The notes beneath the pieces are model-generated. The model saw only the letters and a program-made list of their open reading frames with translations, did no database searches and had not been told where the DNA came from. Below are positions 21,001-30,505 of a DNA stretch of 39,695 bases, piece by piece. Location: contig JAKSYS010000595.1 in the NCBI GenBank assembly GCA_022925895.1, positions 1 through 39,695 of the forward strand, read 5' to 3'. The position numbers were made by a program, and so were the translations under genes. Position 1 is the first letter of the stretch. Every line of letters starts with the position of its first letter. This DNA comes from Fragilaria crotonensis (Eukaryota; Bacillariophyta; Fragilariophyceae; Fragilariales; Fragilariaceae).

Positions 21001-21849
21001 TCGGTATCAAACGTGTGCAACAAATCTCTGGTCTCTTCCTCTATTACTCCCGCGGTTGCGATCCCACCATCATCGTCGCGTTGAACGAAATTTCCAACAG
21101 TCAAGCTGCTCCCACTGAACACACCAACAAAGCCTGTGACATGCTTCTTGATTACCTGTCCACGCATCCTGATGCCACGATTCGCTACCATGCCAGCGAT
21201 ATGGTCCTCGCTGTCTGCTCTGATGCTGCGTACCTTGTCCTTCCCAACGCTCGCAGTCGCGCTGCCGGCTATTTCTTCCTTACCAACCTTCCCAGCGCCA
21301 CCAGCTCTCCTCCCAGCCCCAAACTCAACGGCGCTGTCCATGTTCTATGTAAGACCATCCGTACTGTTGCTGCCTCTGCTTCCGAAGCTGAAACCGGCAG
21401 TCTTTTCCTCAACGCTCAGGAAGCCGTTCCTATGCGTACTGCCCTTGCTGAAATGGGTCATCCACAGCCTTCTAGTGGTACTCCTCTTGAAACCGACAAT
21501 TCCACTGCTCACGGCATCCTCCACGCCAAGTTCGCATGAAAAATCAAAGGCCTTCGACATGCGCTATCATTGGCTCAAAGATCGTATTTCCCAAAAACAC
21601 TTCAATCTCTACTGGAGTCCCGGCAAAACCAACAGTGCCGATTACTTTTCCAAGCACCACCCACCCGCCCATCACAAACTCATGCGTTCTCAGTATCTTC
21701 AGCGTGCTCTTGCCGCTCACGTCGCGCCGCCTACTGTGCGAGGGTGTGTTTCTCCCTACAGTAGTACCTCCGGGTTTCCCGATCCACAGATGACGTCACG
21801 TTGCGAGACTCTAGACTCGCACTCACCACTCATCTCATTAATCTACTAA
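18037..21849 (+). pseudogene. Pol region (protease, integrase, RT, RNase H), frame broken
   Basis: One frame is open from 18037 to 20427. It carries the aspartic protease motif DSGATGTFV (about 18127), a His/Cys-type integrase N-terminus (HHTALGSPS), and the integrase core with Asp in SDQTGRF, Asp in LDNECS and Glu in AAERAIRTF. A Pro-rich linker leads to the start of reverse transcriptase. Near 20414 a run of seven T breaks the frame. RT then continues in the next frame with AVDDFGIK, a variant of the copia YVDD site. A run of five C near 20920 breaks it again before RNase H (DAAYLVLPN, EAETGSLF, TDNSTAHG). A third break lies near 21537. The last frame ends at a stop inside the 3' LTR. Confidence 0.88.
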
Positions 21850-21884
21850 GCTGCTCTTATTGATTAACTTCATACGTAGTGACA
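21747..21884 (+). repeat. 3' LTR of the copia element
   Basis: A 138-bp repeat identical by eye to the 5' LTR, including TGACGTCA at 21791 to 21798. It would supply the polyadenylation site and can drive outward transcription toward the gene at 22327. Confidence 0.95.
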
Positions 21885-21889
21885 GTATC
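21885..21889. repeat. Target-site duplication (GTATC), right copy
   Basis: Matches 16617 to 16621 and defines the right end of the insertion. Confidence 0.9.
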
Positions 21890-22326
21890 GTCCCCATTGT
21901 CGTCGAATATACGTGTAGTAAATTGTACCAGTACAAGACCAGTACCGGTACTGGGACCATGTAGCTCCAATACTGAAGGAGGAGGCGTACATACATACTA
22001 CAGCTGTACATACGTCGAATTTGCTGTTTGTTTGTTGTGAGATGTCACAACGAAGACGTCAAATACTTCCCAGCGCTAGCAGATGCCCGATTAATGTAGA
22101 AATTGAATGAGACATCTCAGCGGCGAAACCCTCATGAGCATCGTCTTTCTCGTAGTATTTCGTTGCCATCAATGACACCGGAATGCTTTTCAAAATTCTG
22201 ATATTCCCTGGTATATAGGGAAGCAAGACACCATGTCTGTCACTCTTTACGATCGGCATCACTCGAAGCAGCCATTTCTTTCATCCCACTCCTGAACATC
22301 TCATAAAAACACAAGAATCCGACACG
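21890..22326. other. Intergenic region upstream of the plastid protein gene
   Basis: This is the former right half of the intergenic space split by the copia insertion. GTAC dyads crowd 21920 to 21960. The rest is plain sequence with a TATA-like site at 22212. No gene is seen. Confidence 0.5.
22212..22217 (+). promoter_or_regulatory. TATA-like box
   Basis: TATATA, about 110 bp before the ATG at 22327, at a plausible distance for a core promoter of that gene. Support is positional only. Confidence 0.3.
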
Positions 22327-23160
22327 ATGCGCATCTCCCTTACTCTCCTCGTCGCATCCCTCCCCACGCTCACCTCGGCGTTCCTCTTCCCTCAGCCCAT
22401 GTCCATCAAGGCTGGGTTGGTTCGCGTCACAGATGCCCAACAGGCCACAACGCTCAACATCAAATTGGACGTTGGAACGACCAAAGAATCCCGCATGAGC
22501 GTGAGCGGAATGATTTTGGAACTTGTGCCAAAGGTTGCGAATTACGTGCACCCCAAAATGCCTGGTGCCGACGGACCACACCCACAGCTTTCCAGCGGGG
22601 TCAGGACCTTGAATCTCATCGAAGATGGGTCGTACATTGACATGATGGGCAAAAAGACTGTCAAGGCATTAAATGGGTGCTGGGAAATGATATGGAGAGA
22701 GAATGGTGCGTTTGGTTCCCTCATCTGTGGCTTTGATATTCCTGAAGATTACATTCGCAATGACGCAACGCTTCCAAAGGGTCGCATGTACTTGAGTTTT
22801 CCCGTCTGGACCAAGATCGGGCTCAAGGACGCCCAAGAGGCCAAGGACAAGGTCTTGGCCATCACCGATGGGCACATGGAGGTAAAGAAGAATGAAATCG
22901 AACTGATGCAGGCAACTAACAACCCTTTCATGAAGGCGTTTCATTTCCGTAACGCCTTGGCTGCCATTGAGAAGTACACCCTCCACGATATCAACGCTGC
23001 CAAGATGGTCCCCACTGACAGTGAAGTCATTCCGCTCCAGGACGATTTGTTGCTTAGCACCAACGGAATGGTTTTCTCAAAAGAACGAGTCTTTTTCCAG
23101 GCGACTCATGACCTCTTGGGTATGGCCACGGCAAGTCCGGTTGCGCTACCAGTACCCTAA
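22327..23160 (+). CDS. Plastid-targeted protein of unknown function
   Basis: The protein has 277 residues from the ATG at 22327. Residues 1 to 18 are a classic signal peptide (RISLTLLVASLPTLTSA). Cleavage before FLFPQP gives the aromatic +1 residue that marks plastid import in diatoms. The mature protein is soluble, without membrane segments. It includes VPKVANYVHPKMPG, a central Trp-containing block (NGCWEMIWRENGAFGSLICGFDIPEDY) and a Lys/Glu-rich helix with an EKYTLHDINAAK segment. No cofactor or catalytic motif is recognisable. Stromal location is inferred from the targeting signal. The copia LTR ends about 440 bp upstream. Confidence 0.82.
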   Translation: MRISLTLLVASLPTLTSAFLFPQPMSIKAGLVRVTDAQQATTLNIKLDVGTTKESRMSVSGMILELVPKVANYVHPKMPGADGPHPQLSSGVRTLNLIEDGSYIDMMGKKTVKALNGCWEMIWRENGAFGSLICGFDIPEDYIRNDATLPKGRMYLSFPVWTKIGLKDAQEAKDKVLAITDGHMEVKKNEIELMQATNNPFMKAFHFRNALAAIEKYTLHDINAAKMVPTDSEVIPLQDDLLLSTNGMVFSKERVFFQATHDLLGMATASPVALPVP

Positions 23161-24499
23161 TCAACAGACAGCCGCTTCTCCGAGGAGAAATTGAAACGCA
23201 AATACCTTCCGACCACCACAGCCTGTACTTTACTGCCAATACCGCCGTCATGCACCACACCATATTCCAATTTTCGGTGAAATCGAGTTGCACTGCTGTT
23301 TACATTATTCGATCTGTTGTTACCTAGAGAGAGATATCACATAGACCAGACACCCTTAACAATACGACCACGTTAATACAGAAACATACTACTTTCCTGT
23401 AGCCCGAGCACTTCTCAGAATGCATAACGTGAGGATTGATTGGGCCTGTTGACGATTGGTGATGATGTGATGCATCAAACAGCTGCAGACGCATGAAGCA
23501 TGGTATGGCCCATGTTCCCATGAAACATCGGGACTCGGTACTCGTACCAGGCACTCTACCGGTAGATAGGTCTACTGTATCATAGTCCGCAACAAAACAA
23601 AGCTTCGACGTTTTCAATATATGTATACATACATACTCTAAACTGTAAAATGTAAACTCATAACTGATAAAACCTCGTTTTAACCTATCATTTTCAATTG
23701 GGTTATGAACATTTACAAGGCTGTGTATCAATTTACTGGTACTATAGCGTCCCGGACTCCGGATCAGGAGTCAGGAGTACTTGTACCTTGTACTCGGAGT
23801 ACCAGGTACCATGTTACTATGCATACTGCATGTAATCTACATGCTACTATCAGTTATCAGTCAGTCAGTTATCACTTATATAAAGTGTACGATGCGTACG
23901 TAAAACTACGGTAGTACTCCAGTACCTGGTACTCTTGCCCGCCACGCGCCACTGCCACACCTTACAGAAATACTAATCCCATGGTACTCCAGTACTTGTA
24001 CTCAGTATCTAGCTAGTAGTACGCTCCGCTGCCAGCCGACAGAAACTCAAGTCGATCCTCCAAAGATCAAATCTACACAAGTAAACAAAAACAGAAACCA
24101 TTCTATCGCAACGACAGGAGTACAGTATTAACGAAATTGCGACTGATGTTTTAATGACATACTTGACCAATTCAGTGTTAGTACTGTATTGAAAATCCTG
24201 CTTCAACATCAATAAGTGACCAGATATCTCGAATCATATGCCGATCTTACACTGACACTTTTGACTTCCTTGAAGTTACCTAGTTAATAAACTGATAGTG
24301 ACGCACAGGCCCAGGGAAAGTCACTCGAAGCTTAAAATCTACACGAGTTCCGGTGACCTTGGACCCTATGAGTGACTGACATGACATTTTCTTTTCGATG
24401 CTGTACAGTATGATAGAAACATAAAACCCGTTCTACTGTTTCGAGAAATCGACGAAATCCTTTCGACAAATCACACCGCGCTTCGATCTATCTACCAAG
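23161..24499. other. Long intergenic region with many GTAC dyads
   Basis: This 1.3-kb gap holds no gene I can support. A 135-codon minus-strand frame at 23324 to 23731 has no coding character. Dyads built on GTAC cluster at 23535 to 23565, 23755 to 23815 and 23900 to 24025, including one exact GTACTCGGAGTAC. AT-rich stretches lie between them. Confidence 0.5.
23790..23802. repeat. Intergenic palindrome GTACTCGGAGTAC
   Basis: An exact copy of the 13-bp odd palindrome seen at 8240 and 25498, here with G at the centre. It is followed at once by a CAGGTACC dyad. Confidence 0.8.
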
Positions 24500-25078
24500 A
24501 TGCAACCTTTCCACACACAGCCGTCATTTAAGCGCCCTGATTCAACGGGAACATCACTTGTGACAGTGAATGAAGTCAATCTCATGATGCTTGTCCGGGA
24601 CAACGACGACGACGACGACAAATCCCTTCAAGATATCAATGGTCAGAGTAGCTTCGGATCCATGTTCAACGCCAGTTTCTCTACCTTTCGGACCATGGTT
24701 GATCAGGCCATGGTGAACCTCAAGGACAATGTCGACTCGGAGATCACGGTTCCGCAGACTCAGCATGAAGTGATTCGTGGAAATGCGGTCAAGACAGAGA
24801 AGGATGCCAGAATTCGAGATATCATGATTGGGGATGAAGAATTTCGCCAGTTCAAGAAAACTATGCATGCTGATGGCGTTGTGACGACTAATGCGATCAA
24901 TCAAAGTATTTCGAGAAGCATCGGCAAAAGAGTATCAATGGATATGGCAAATCAGCAGACAAGACGAGCTGCTTCTATGAATTTAGTTGCCCAGCAAAGT
25001 ATCCGCAGTGCCCGGTTTGAGCAATCGACGGTTGGGAGCTTGAATACGTCGGTAGGCTTAAGCCATAATTGCAATTAA
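24500..25078 (+). CDS. Small hypothetical protein with Asp run and Arg/Gln-rich C-terminus
   Basis: The protein has 192 residues from the ATG at 24500. It has an acidic run (NDDDDDK) near residue 35 and a middle segment rich in Met, Phe and Ser (FGSMFNASFSTFRTMVDQAMVNL). The C-terminal half reads as amphipathic helix with many Gln, Arg and Ser (NQSISRSIGKRVSMDMANQQTRRAASMNLVAQQ, in which the repeated QQ/R/S pattern is visible). There is no signal peptide or membrane segment. I do not recognise a domain. Coding character is convincing from length, codon use and absence of a competing frame, but function is unknown. Confidence 0.65.
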   Translation: MQPFHTQPSFKRPDSTGTSLVTVNEVNLMMLVRDNDDDDDKSLQDINGQSSFGSMFNASFSTFRTMVDQAMVNLKDNVDSEITVPQTQHEVIRGNAVKTEKDARIRDIMIGDEEFRQFKKTMHADGVVTTNAINQSISRSIGKRVSMDMANQQTRRAASMNLVAQQSIRSARFEQSTVGSLNTSVGLSHNCN

Positions 25079-25822
25079 AACCCTAATTTTACCATTATCT
25101 TAAACATGGGTGCGGCTTTCAGGAAAGAACACCTCACCAGAAGTAAATCCGCCTTGTTGCGCTATCCTTCTTCTCTCATGATTCACGTTCCATCTGAACG
25201 ACCACTGCTGGAGGCCTTTCAAATCAGTATCATTTTTGTGATACACAGGTGCCAGGGTAAAGCTTATATCTATTAACGTGACCTTAATATCGTTATAATG
25301 AAGGCCTTGTCTATCTTGCAGAAATTTCCTATGATCAACCACCTCAAAAACGACAACAAAACGTATGTAAAAATGCAACAGGAAGGTACGACTTTGTTGC
25401 TCACCATTGCAATCGGGAGACGGAAGTGTCCAATTCTAAGTCTGAGTGTCTTAGAGCGTTATCTTTATGGTACGCAGAATAATTAACCTAGTATTATGTA
25501 CTCGGAGTACCACTGACATATTCGTGAGGAATAAGTAATTAGAACATTCAGAATTGGCTTAAGCGTAAATGAACCTCATTGAGATGCCATCGGACAGATG
25601 TTCACTAATGATGTTTTGAAAAGTATTTCGATACCAATAAATGTTAAATACTACCTTCACTAATAATAGTTGAAGTGGAGAGATTACTGGGAGTAGGTCT
25701 AGTATGTCACGATCCTTTGTCCTCGGTCACAATCGAGATCTGGGTCGTCGGGGATCGGCGAGCCTTTGAATCCCCGTGACCCATGACCGATGATCCATGA
25801 CTCATAAGTCATAACTCATGAC
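25079..25822. other. Intergenic region left of the fold-back element
   Basis: This region holds only short frames, the longest 62 codons on the plus strand (25298 to 25486), which I do not support. It includes an exact GTACTCGGAGTAC at 25498. Near 25780 to 25822 there are imperfect direct repeats of CATGAC/CATAAGTC leading into the element. Confidence 0.45.
25498..25510. repeat. Intergenic palindrome GTACTCGGAGTAC
   Basis: The third exact copy in the window of the 13-bp palindrome. Confidence 0.8.
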
Positions 25823-26342
25823 CAGGGGTGTCCTATTAAAGGCGGGCGCCTTAATTTTGGGGCCAATCGCCTTTTTGAAGCCTTGAAATAGCGCCTTAAA
25901 TAAGGTCCTGTAGATTCTACGCTACAAAGATACCATCGTGTAGAATTGTACGTGTACGTTTGTACGGAGCATTCTCGTAGCATAGTACGACAGTACTCCA
26001 GTAGATAATAAAAAACATACAGTAGACATGGATACAGTACCTTGTTGTACAGTTTTCAAGTATATCCGTAGCCAGTAGCAAGATGCTTTACTTGGACTTG
26101 GAACTCAACTGTTGCAGTGAAAAAAGCTGAAACAATTGAAGTTACTTCCATGATTGTTCATGGTGAGCTGTGAGGTCTGTTGGCAGTGTATTTTCATGAT
26201 GGACTGAAGTGGGGATGAGCGTTGCAGCTGCTCTGTACAGTCATGAACCTTAACTCTAATTCAAATCTAACCCCTAACTCCCACCGCCTTACACCGCCTT
26301 TTTGAAGGACCAAAAAAGCGCCTATATTAACTAATTAAGGCG
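25823..26342 (+). repeat. Left arm of the giant inverted repeat
   Basis: Pairs with 26365 to 26896 on the other strand. Recognisable matched blocks include the terminal 80 bp, a block around GTAGACATGGATACAGTA (near 26022), one at CCTTAACTCTAA (near 26248), and the centre-proximal segment that ends in AACTAATTAAGGCG. Confidence 0.85.
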
Positions 26343-26364
26343 CTGCTAGGCGCGCCGGCCCGGT

Positions 26365-26896
26365 CGCCTTAATTAGTTAATATAGGCGCTGTTTTAGACC
26401 TTCAAAAACGCGGTGTAAGGCGGTGAGGTTAGGGGTTAGGGTTTTGGGTGGTTTAGAGTTAAGGCTACAAATGTTGAGAGCACCTGCAAAGCTCATTTAA
26501 GTTCCGTCCATCAAGAAAATGGCACTGGTGACAGACATCCCACCTCCCCATGAACATTCATAAGTTATTTTTAGTGTATCAGCTCTTTTCTCACTGCAAT
26601 AGATCAGTTTGATGTCCAATTACAGCAATACCCTACTGGCTACTTGTACTACTGTAGTACTGTATACTGTACATTTGGTTACTGTATCCATGTCTACCGT
26701 ATGTTGTTAGTTACCTACTGGAGTACTATCATACTATGCTTAGGAGAATTCTCCGTACAAACATGTACGTATAATTCTACGTGATAGTATGTTGTAGGGT
26801 AGAATCAACGTGTGCTTATTTAAGGCGCTATTTTGAGGCTTCAAAAAGGCGAATAGCCCCAAAATTAAGGCGCCCGCCTTAAATAGGACACCCCTG
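26365..26896 (-). repeat. Right arm of the giant inverted repeat
   Basis: Reverse-complement partner of 25823 to 26342. It contains GGTTAGGGGTTAGGG near 26428, a two-unit telomere-like run with TTAGGG spacing, and ends in AGGACACCCCTG at the outer tip. Confidence 0.85.
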
Positions 26897-27155
26897 CTCA
26901 TAACACATGCTCCCGTCGTAAAACTCTTGCAAAGATTGACAGCTAAGGGAGTACTACTGGATTACCAGGTACAGTTACAGAGCATTGTACTCGGAGGCGA
27001 ACGGTATGAACATCATCGGATCCAACTCCAAACGGATCGCCATCCACTGGGATTTCTGTGTTACTTGTACCAGCTACCGCCGAAACAGGAACCATGATAC
27101 AGTAGCGCACAATCACGCTTCGTATGGTCAACACAGTTCATGCACTCATGGAACA

Positions 27156-27890
27156 ATGGCCGCCTCAATGCTGGACGCATCATCGTCATCAAGCTCACAC
27201 CAACATGCCATATATCGTCGAAAAGTCTGTCAATATCTTTCTTCCATCAACAACCCCATTTTGAAGGAGATGGAGAGAACCCTAGGGCGACATGCACTCC
27301 AGAACGATCATGCAGTTGTTCCGGTCGTTACATCCACACTGCCACAACAAGTGATGGACAAAGAGATCAGATTTGATATGAGAGTCCCTCCTTCTCTCGT
27401 GCACTGCCACAATTGTGGTGTTTGCTTGAAGGGTCGCATTCGAATTCATGCCGTAAACCGTGGGAGCACACGACGACGACGTGCCTCCCGCCGTGTGGCA
27501 TTACGGAAAAGGGAGCAACAGCGATATTCCAAGTGTCCAACCGTGGGGCGGCTTGGAGATGACACCGAACGAGCAAAGGAGTTGGCTCGGTTATTTCAAG
27601 TCACGGATGGGACCTGCAAAAATGTTATTGCCCAAACGTGCGATCACTGTGGCACACAGCGCAAAATGAAGGGTATGGCTGTCACGAAAAGGGCAGCGAA
27701 GAGTTCCGTGGTCAAGCCGAAGGCGGAGGCAGCTAAACTGGAGAATGACACACATAGCGATGCTGTGAAGAAGCCTGATACGACTGGTGCGTTCCAATCC
27801 CCATTATTGGTTGGCAAAACCAAAAAGAAAAAGAAAAAACCTGAACCAAAGTCAGGTCTAATGAACTTCCTTTCCTCTCTCAATAATTGA
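27156..27890 (+). CDS. Basic two-CxxC protein, possibly RNase P/MRP Rpr2/Rpp21/Snm1-like
   Basis: The protein has 244 residues from ATG 27156, which has G at +4. The frame is open further upstream (ATG 27006), but that part lacks coding character. The N-terminal 60 residues include a Ser run and a helical YRRKVCQYLSSINNPILKEM. CHNC at 84 to 87 and CDHC at 162 to 165 flank an Arg-rich basic block. Two CxxC pairs with basic residues between them is the layout of the Rpr2/Rpp21/Snm1 zinc-ribbon subunits that bind RNase P or MRP RNA. The family call is an inference from layout only. The C-terminus is Lys-rich (KTKKKKKKPEPK), fitting a nuclear or nucleolar protein, and ends LMNFLSSLNN. Confidence 0.68.
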   Translation: MAASMLDASSSSSSHQHAIYRRKVCQYLSSINNPILKEMERTLGRHALQNDHAVVPVVTSTLPQQVMDKEIRFDMRVPPSLVHCHNCGVCLKGRIRIHAVNRGSTRRRRASRRVALRKREQQRYSKCPTVGRLGDDTERAKELARLFQVTDGTCKNVIAQTCDHCGTQRKMKGMAVTKRAAKSSVVKPKAEAAKLENDTHSDAVKKPDTTGAFQSPLLVGKTKKKKKKPEPKSGLMNFLSSLNN

Positions 27891-28480
27891 ACCAAACCAT
27901 AAATTGATGGAGACTCGGAGTACATAGTACATAGGTCACCGTTCAGCAATGGCACTGTATGACATACCTGGAAACGTACCGATGTTATGAGTACGGTACA
28001 GGTGTCACGGTCACTGCTTCGGCCTTACTGTTCTGGATCCCGGATGTGGGGGAGTGGTTGTTGCGCACCGTGCTGGTTGCAACACTGGAACGCGGACACC
28101 TCGGAGTCGCACAGCTGAGGTTATTCAACGCGTAACAGCGCCTGCCAACAATGTGTTTCCCGCAACGAATAGCTTCCGATGGACTGTATACTACGGCATG
28201 TACGTATTTGAGCGTATCAGTACCAGTAGAGGTACCTCGCTCGCTTCTGACATCAGCGCATTTCTGTGCATTGGGACGGCGCACCTCCGATGAAAAGTTG
28301 TGTTGAACAATATACAAAAATGTGTTGCACTTGGTGTGCGTTATTTGCCTTTCGGTCCTTTTTCTCACTGGTTCGCAGGCCACCGTAGAGGAATGCAGTT
28401 GATCTGCGTAATACAGTTATCGGCTTTGGTGTCCTCTCTCATCTTCAGTCCCATCGTTGACATCCAAATACACTTGTACA
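27891..28480. other. Intergenic region, no gene recognised
   Basis: This lies between two plus-strand genes and should hold the promoter of the vWA gene. It contains a near-match palindrome (GACTCGGAGTAC, about 27912) and GTAC dyads at 28195 to 28235. A 132-codon antisense frame at 27985 to 28383 is not supported by codon use. Confidence 0.45.
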
Positions 28481-29891
28481 ATGTCAGACCAAGCCCAGCA
28501 TTATGAAACTACCGGTAATCGTAGTCACTGTCCTCCAGTGGATCTTACTTGGATGCTCGCCCTGGAGAACAAGCGCAAAGCCATGCGACGGGGGTCCTTC
28601 ATTTCGACAGATGATGTGCCGAAGAGATCCGTGGTCGAAGACAATAGGATTGTAGACTTTTTGCGATCTCAAGGCTTTACAACCGGTATGTTCACCCTTG
28701 TCGTTTAGCTATCAGTGATCAGCAAAGATCAATAAGGTTTTGCGACAACGTACGGCCCTATCACCCACTAACTCAAGCATTTTTTCTCGTTTCATGGCAC
28801 CCATCACTATCACAGGCCTAGCTCGAACGCTCATCAAAAATACGGACGACTTTCCTGCTCGAATTTGGCTGGTTGACAATTCAGCGTCAATGAATTCGGC
28901 TGATGGCCATCGCGTCGTACAGAACGCGGACCACAAGGTGTCCAATATCTGTTGCACGCGTTGGGAGGAAGTTACCGCCACCTTGATGTGGCATGCCAGT
29001 TTTAGCATCAAAATGGAAGCCCCAACAGCAGTGCGACTGATTCAGGCACCCTCGATGGGATTCCCCCAACAAGTGGGAATCGCATCTGCTGTTAATGTAG
29101 AGGAGTCCGCGGATTTGTCACGGCTAGCACAAATGTTGCACCAGCAACCAGCAGGGGGCGGAGGTGGTCCGTTGCCCCATTTGTTGGAGATTGTTCATAC
29201 CTGTCTAAAATCGTCGACCAGACTGTTGGGCCGCCACAAATCGTTGGCTATACTTTACGTGACGGATCGCTTGCCTGTTGATGAGGATGGTCGAGAGGGT
29301 GAACATGCGACGACACGCTTTCTGGAAACCCTGAATCTTCTGCAGGGCTCGTCGGTCTTTGTTGTGATTCGCTTATCGACAGACGACCAGCGTGTGGTTG
29401 ATTTTTACAATGATTTGGACCGCCGAATGGATGCCGTGACCAAGCAACCCAAACTGTACGGCGAGGATTGCATCTCTGGCCACAACCTTCACTTGGACGT
29501 GCTGGATGACTTTGTCTCGGAAGCTGCTGCCGTTCATGAACACAATCCGTGGCTCAACTACGCCTATCCCCTGCACTTGTGCCGTGAGTCGGCCGTCCAA
29601 TTTCCAGTCTTTGACGCACTCAACGACCGGCCCCTCCAAATGGACGAGTTGGTTGAATTCTTAACACTTTTATTTGATCGGAATCAATACGCTTGGGCTC
29701 TTCAGCCATTGCCAAACCCACAAACACAATATGCTGACTTTCGTGCCGAAGTACTGGATATGAACCGAAAGGCAGGAAGTGTGTACGATCCCATCAAGCG
29801 AAGGAGTGCAATGTGGATTGACATCCACCAGTTGGATCGTATTTATGGAGGTCAAGTCACGTCGGCATGTACATCGTGTGTCATCATCTAG
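28481..29891 (+). CDS. vWA-domain protein with C-terminal CaaX box
   Basis: The coding sequence is join(28481..28685,28816..29891), 426 residues. The 130-nt intron has GTATGT donor, CACTAAC branch and CACAG acceptor, and the join restores a Gly codon. Exon 1 is a polar 68-residue lead. Exon 2 opens a von Willebrand factor A fold: LVDNSASM at 87 to 94 supplies the metal-binding MIDAS triad Asp89, Ser91 and Ser93, followed by the central strands (SLAILYVTDRLP, SVFVVIRLSTDDQ). The final residues are CTSCVII, a CaaX prenylation motif with Ile at X (geranylgeranylation preferred by the usual rule) and a second upstream Cys that could be palmitoylated. There is no signal peptide, so it should be a cytosolic protein anchored to a membrane by lipid. 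Ligand is unknown. Confidence 0.88.
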
Positions 29892-30505
29892 AGATAAAAT
29901 CTATGTAGCAGAAGCGCTATAACTGCTACTAACGAGATTTCGACATTGGTCGTGCGTGCTAGGGACGCTGTCCAGACGCAGTCAATGCAGAGGATAAATT
30001 TATAAAACAACATTTTTCATAAGGTTGGTACGGTTTCGTGCAGCATAGATTTCACAGGATGTGTCTGGTTCCATGTCACTTGGTCTTCCACTATACTTGC
30101 CACTGTGACCGATGACCATTCGTTCCTAGTCTCAGCGTTGGGTAATGCCCCACAGAGTTAGGGATCTCGGTCCCATTCTTGTATAGGTGTTGCGGGTACC
30201 ATCATCCACCAAAAGCTTGTCCATCAGTCTGATCACGGAGTGAGATGTCTTGTCATACAATATCCCCAATCAGCATCTTCCTGACCAATGAGCAGCCCTG
30301 CATTTTGGAATCCCATTTTCGAGAAAAATATCAAGCACGGATAACAGCGAACTTACTATGGTTGCAACAACGTACCACGAAAAAGTCAACAACGAAAAAG
30401 ATCAAGTTTCTATTGCACCCCACCCACGCTCCAATCGATTCGCTTTCGCCGGAACGGAGGATTGTCGCGTCCTTGTTGTTCCATTTTGCGTCTCGCGCGC
30501 GCACT
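29892..30505. other. Convergent intergenic region, no gene recognised
   Basis: This is the 3' flank of the vWA gene and of the minus-strand gene ending at 30506. I found no tRNA or snRNA signature. Plus-strand frames entering the next gene from here run antisense to it. Confidence 0.45.

Larger units (their letters stand above)
16622..21884 (+). mobile_element. Ty1/copia LTR retrotransposon, diatom (CoDi-like) type
   Basis: The element is 5263 bp, bounded by two 138-bp direct LTRs (TG...CA) and a GTATC target duplication. The internal part encodes Gag with a Cys/His motif, then protease, integrase, reverse transcriptase and RNase H. Integrase before RT defines Ty1/copia. The leader between LTR and Gag ATG is only 29 bp, and I see no classical TGGTATCAGAGC-type primer-binding site. 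A short purine tract (GAGGG) sits just before the 3' LTR. The LTRs look identical by eye, which implies a recent insertion. Yet the coding frame is broken at least six times, so this copy is not autonomous as sequenced. The plus strand is markedly pyrimidine-rich, unlike host genes. Confidence 0.95.
25823..26896. mobile_element. Fold-back element, 1.07 kb, with hAT-like CAGGGGTG ends
   Basis: The whole segment is one imperfect inverted repeat with two arms of about 520 bp around a loop of about 22 nt (26343 to 26364). The outer 80 bp of the two arms differ at about five positions. The inner 90 or so bp next to the loop also match well, while the middles match more loosely. The tips read CAGGGGTGTCC, like hAT-family transposon termini. 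The flanks CTCATGAC and CTCATAAC could be an 8-bp target duplication with one change, also a hAT trait. The motif CGCCTT/AAGGCG recurs at both tips and at the centre. Telomere-like TAACCCCTAAC / GGTTAGGGGTTAGGG lies in both arms. There is no ORF, so it would depend on a transposase in trans. Confidence 0.8.

Noticed and set aside
23324-23731. 135-codon minus-strand frame
   Set aside because: It runs through palindromic GTAC repeats, has no domain or codon bias, and has no supported start.
25720-25800. tRNA-like sequence near CTTTGAATCCCCGTGACC
   Set aside because: No acceptor stem closes around it and box A is absent.
27985-28383. 132-codon minus-strand frame upstream of the vWA gene
   Set aside because: Low-complexity composition and no features; it would cover the vWA promoter.
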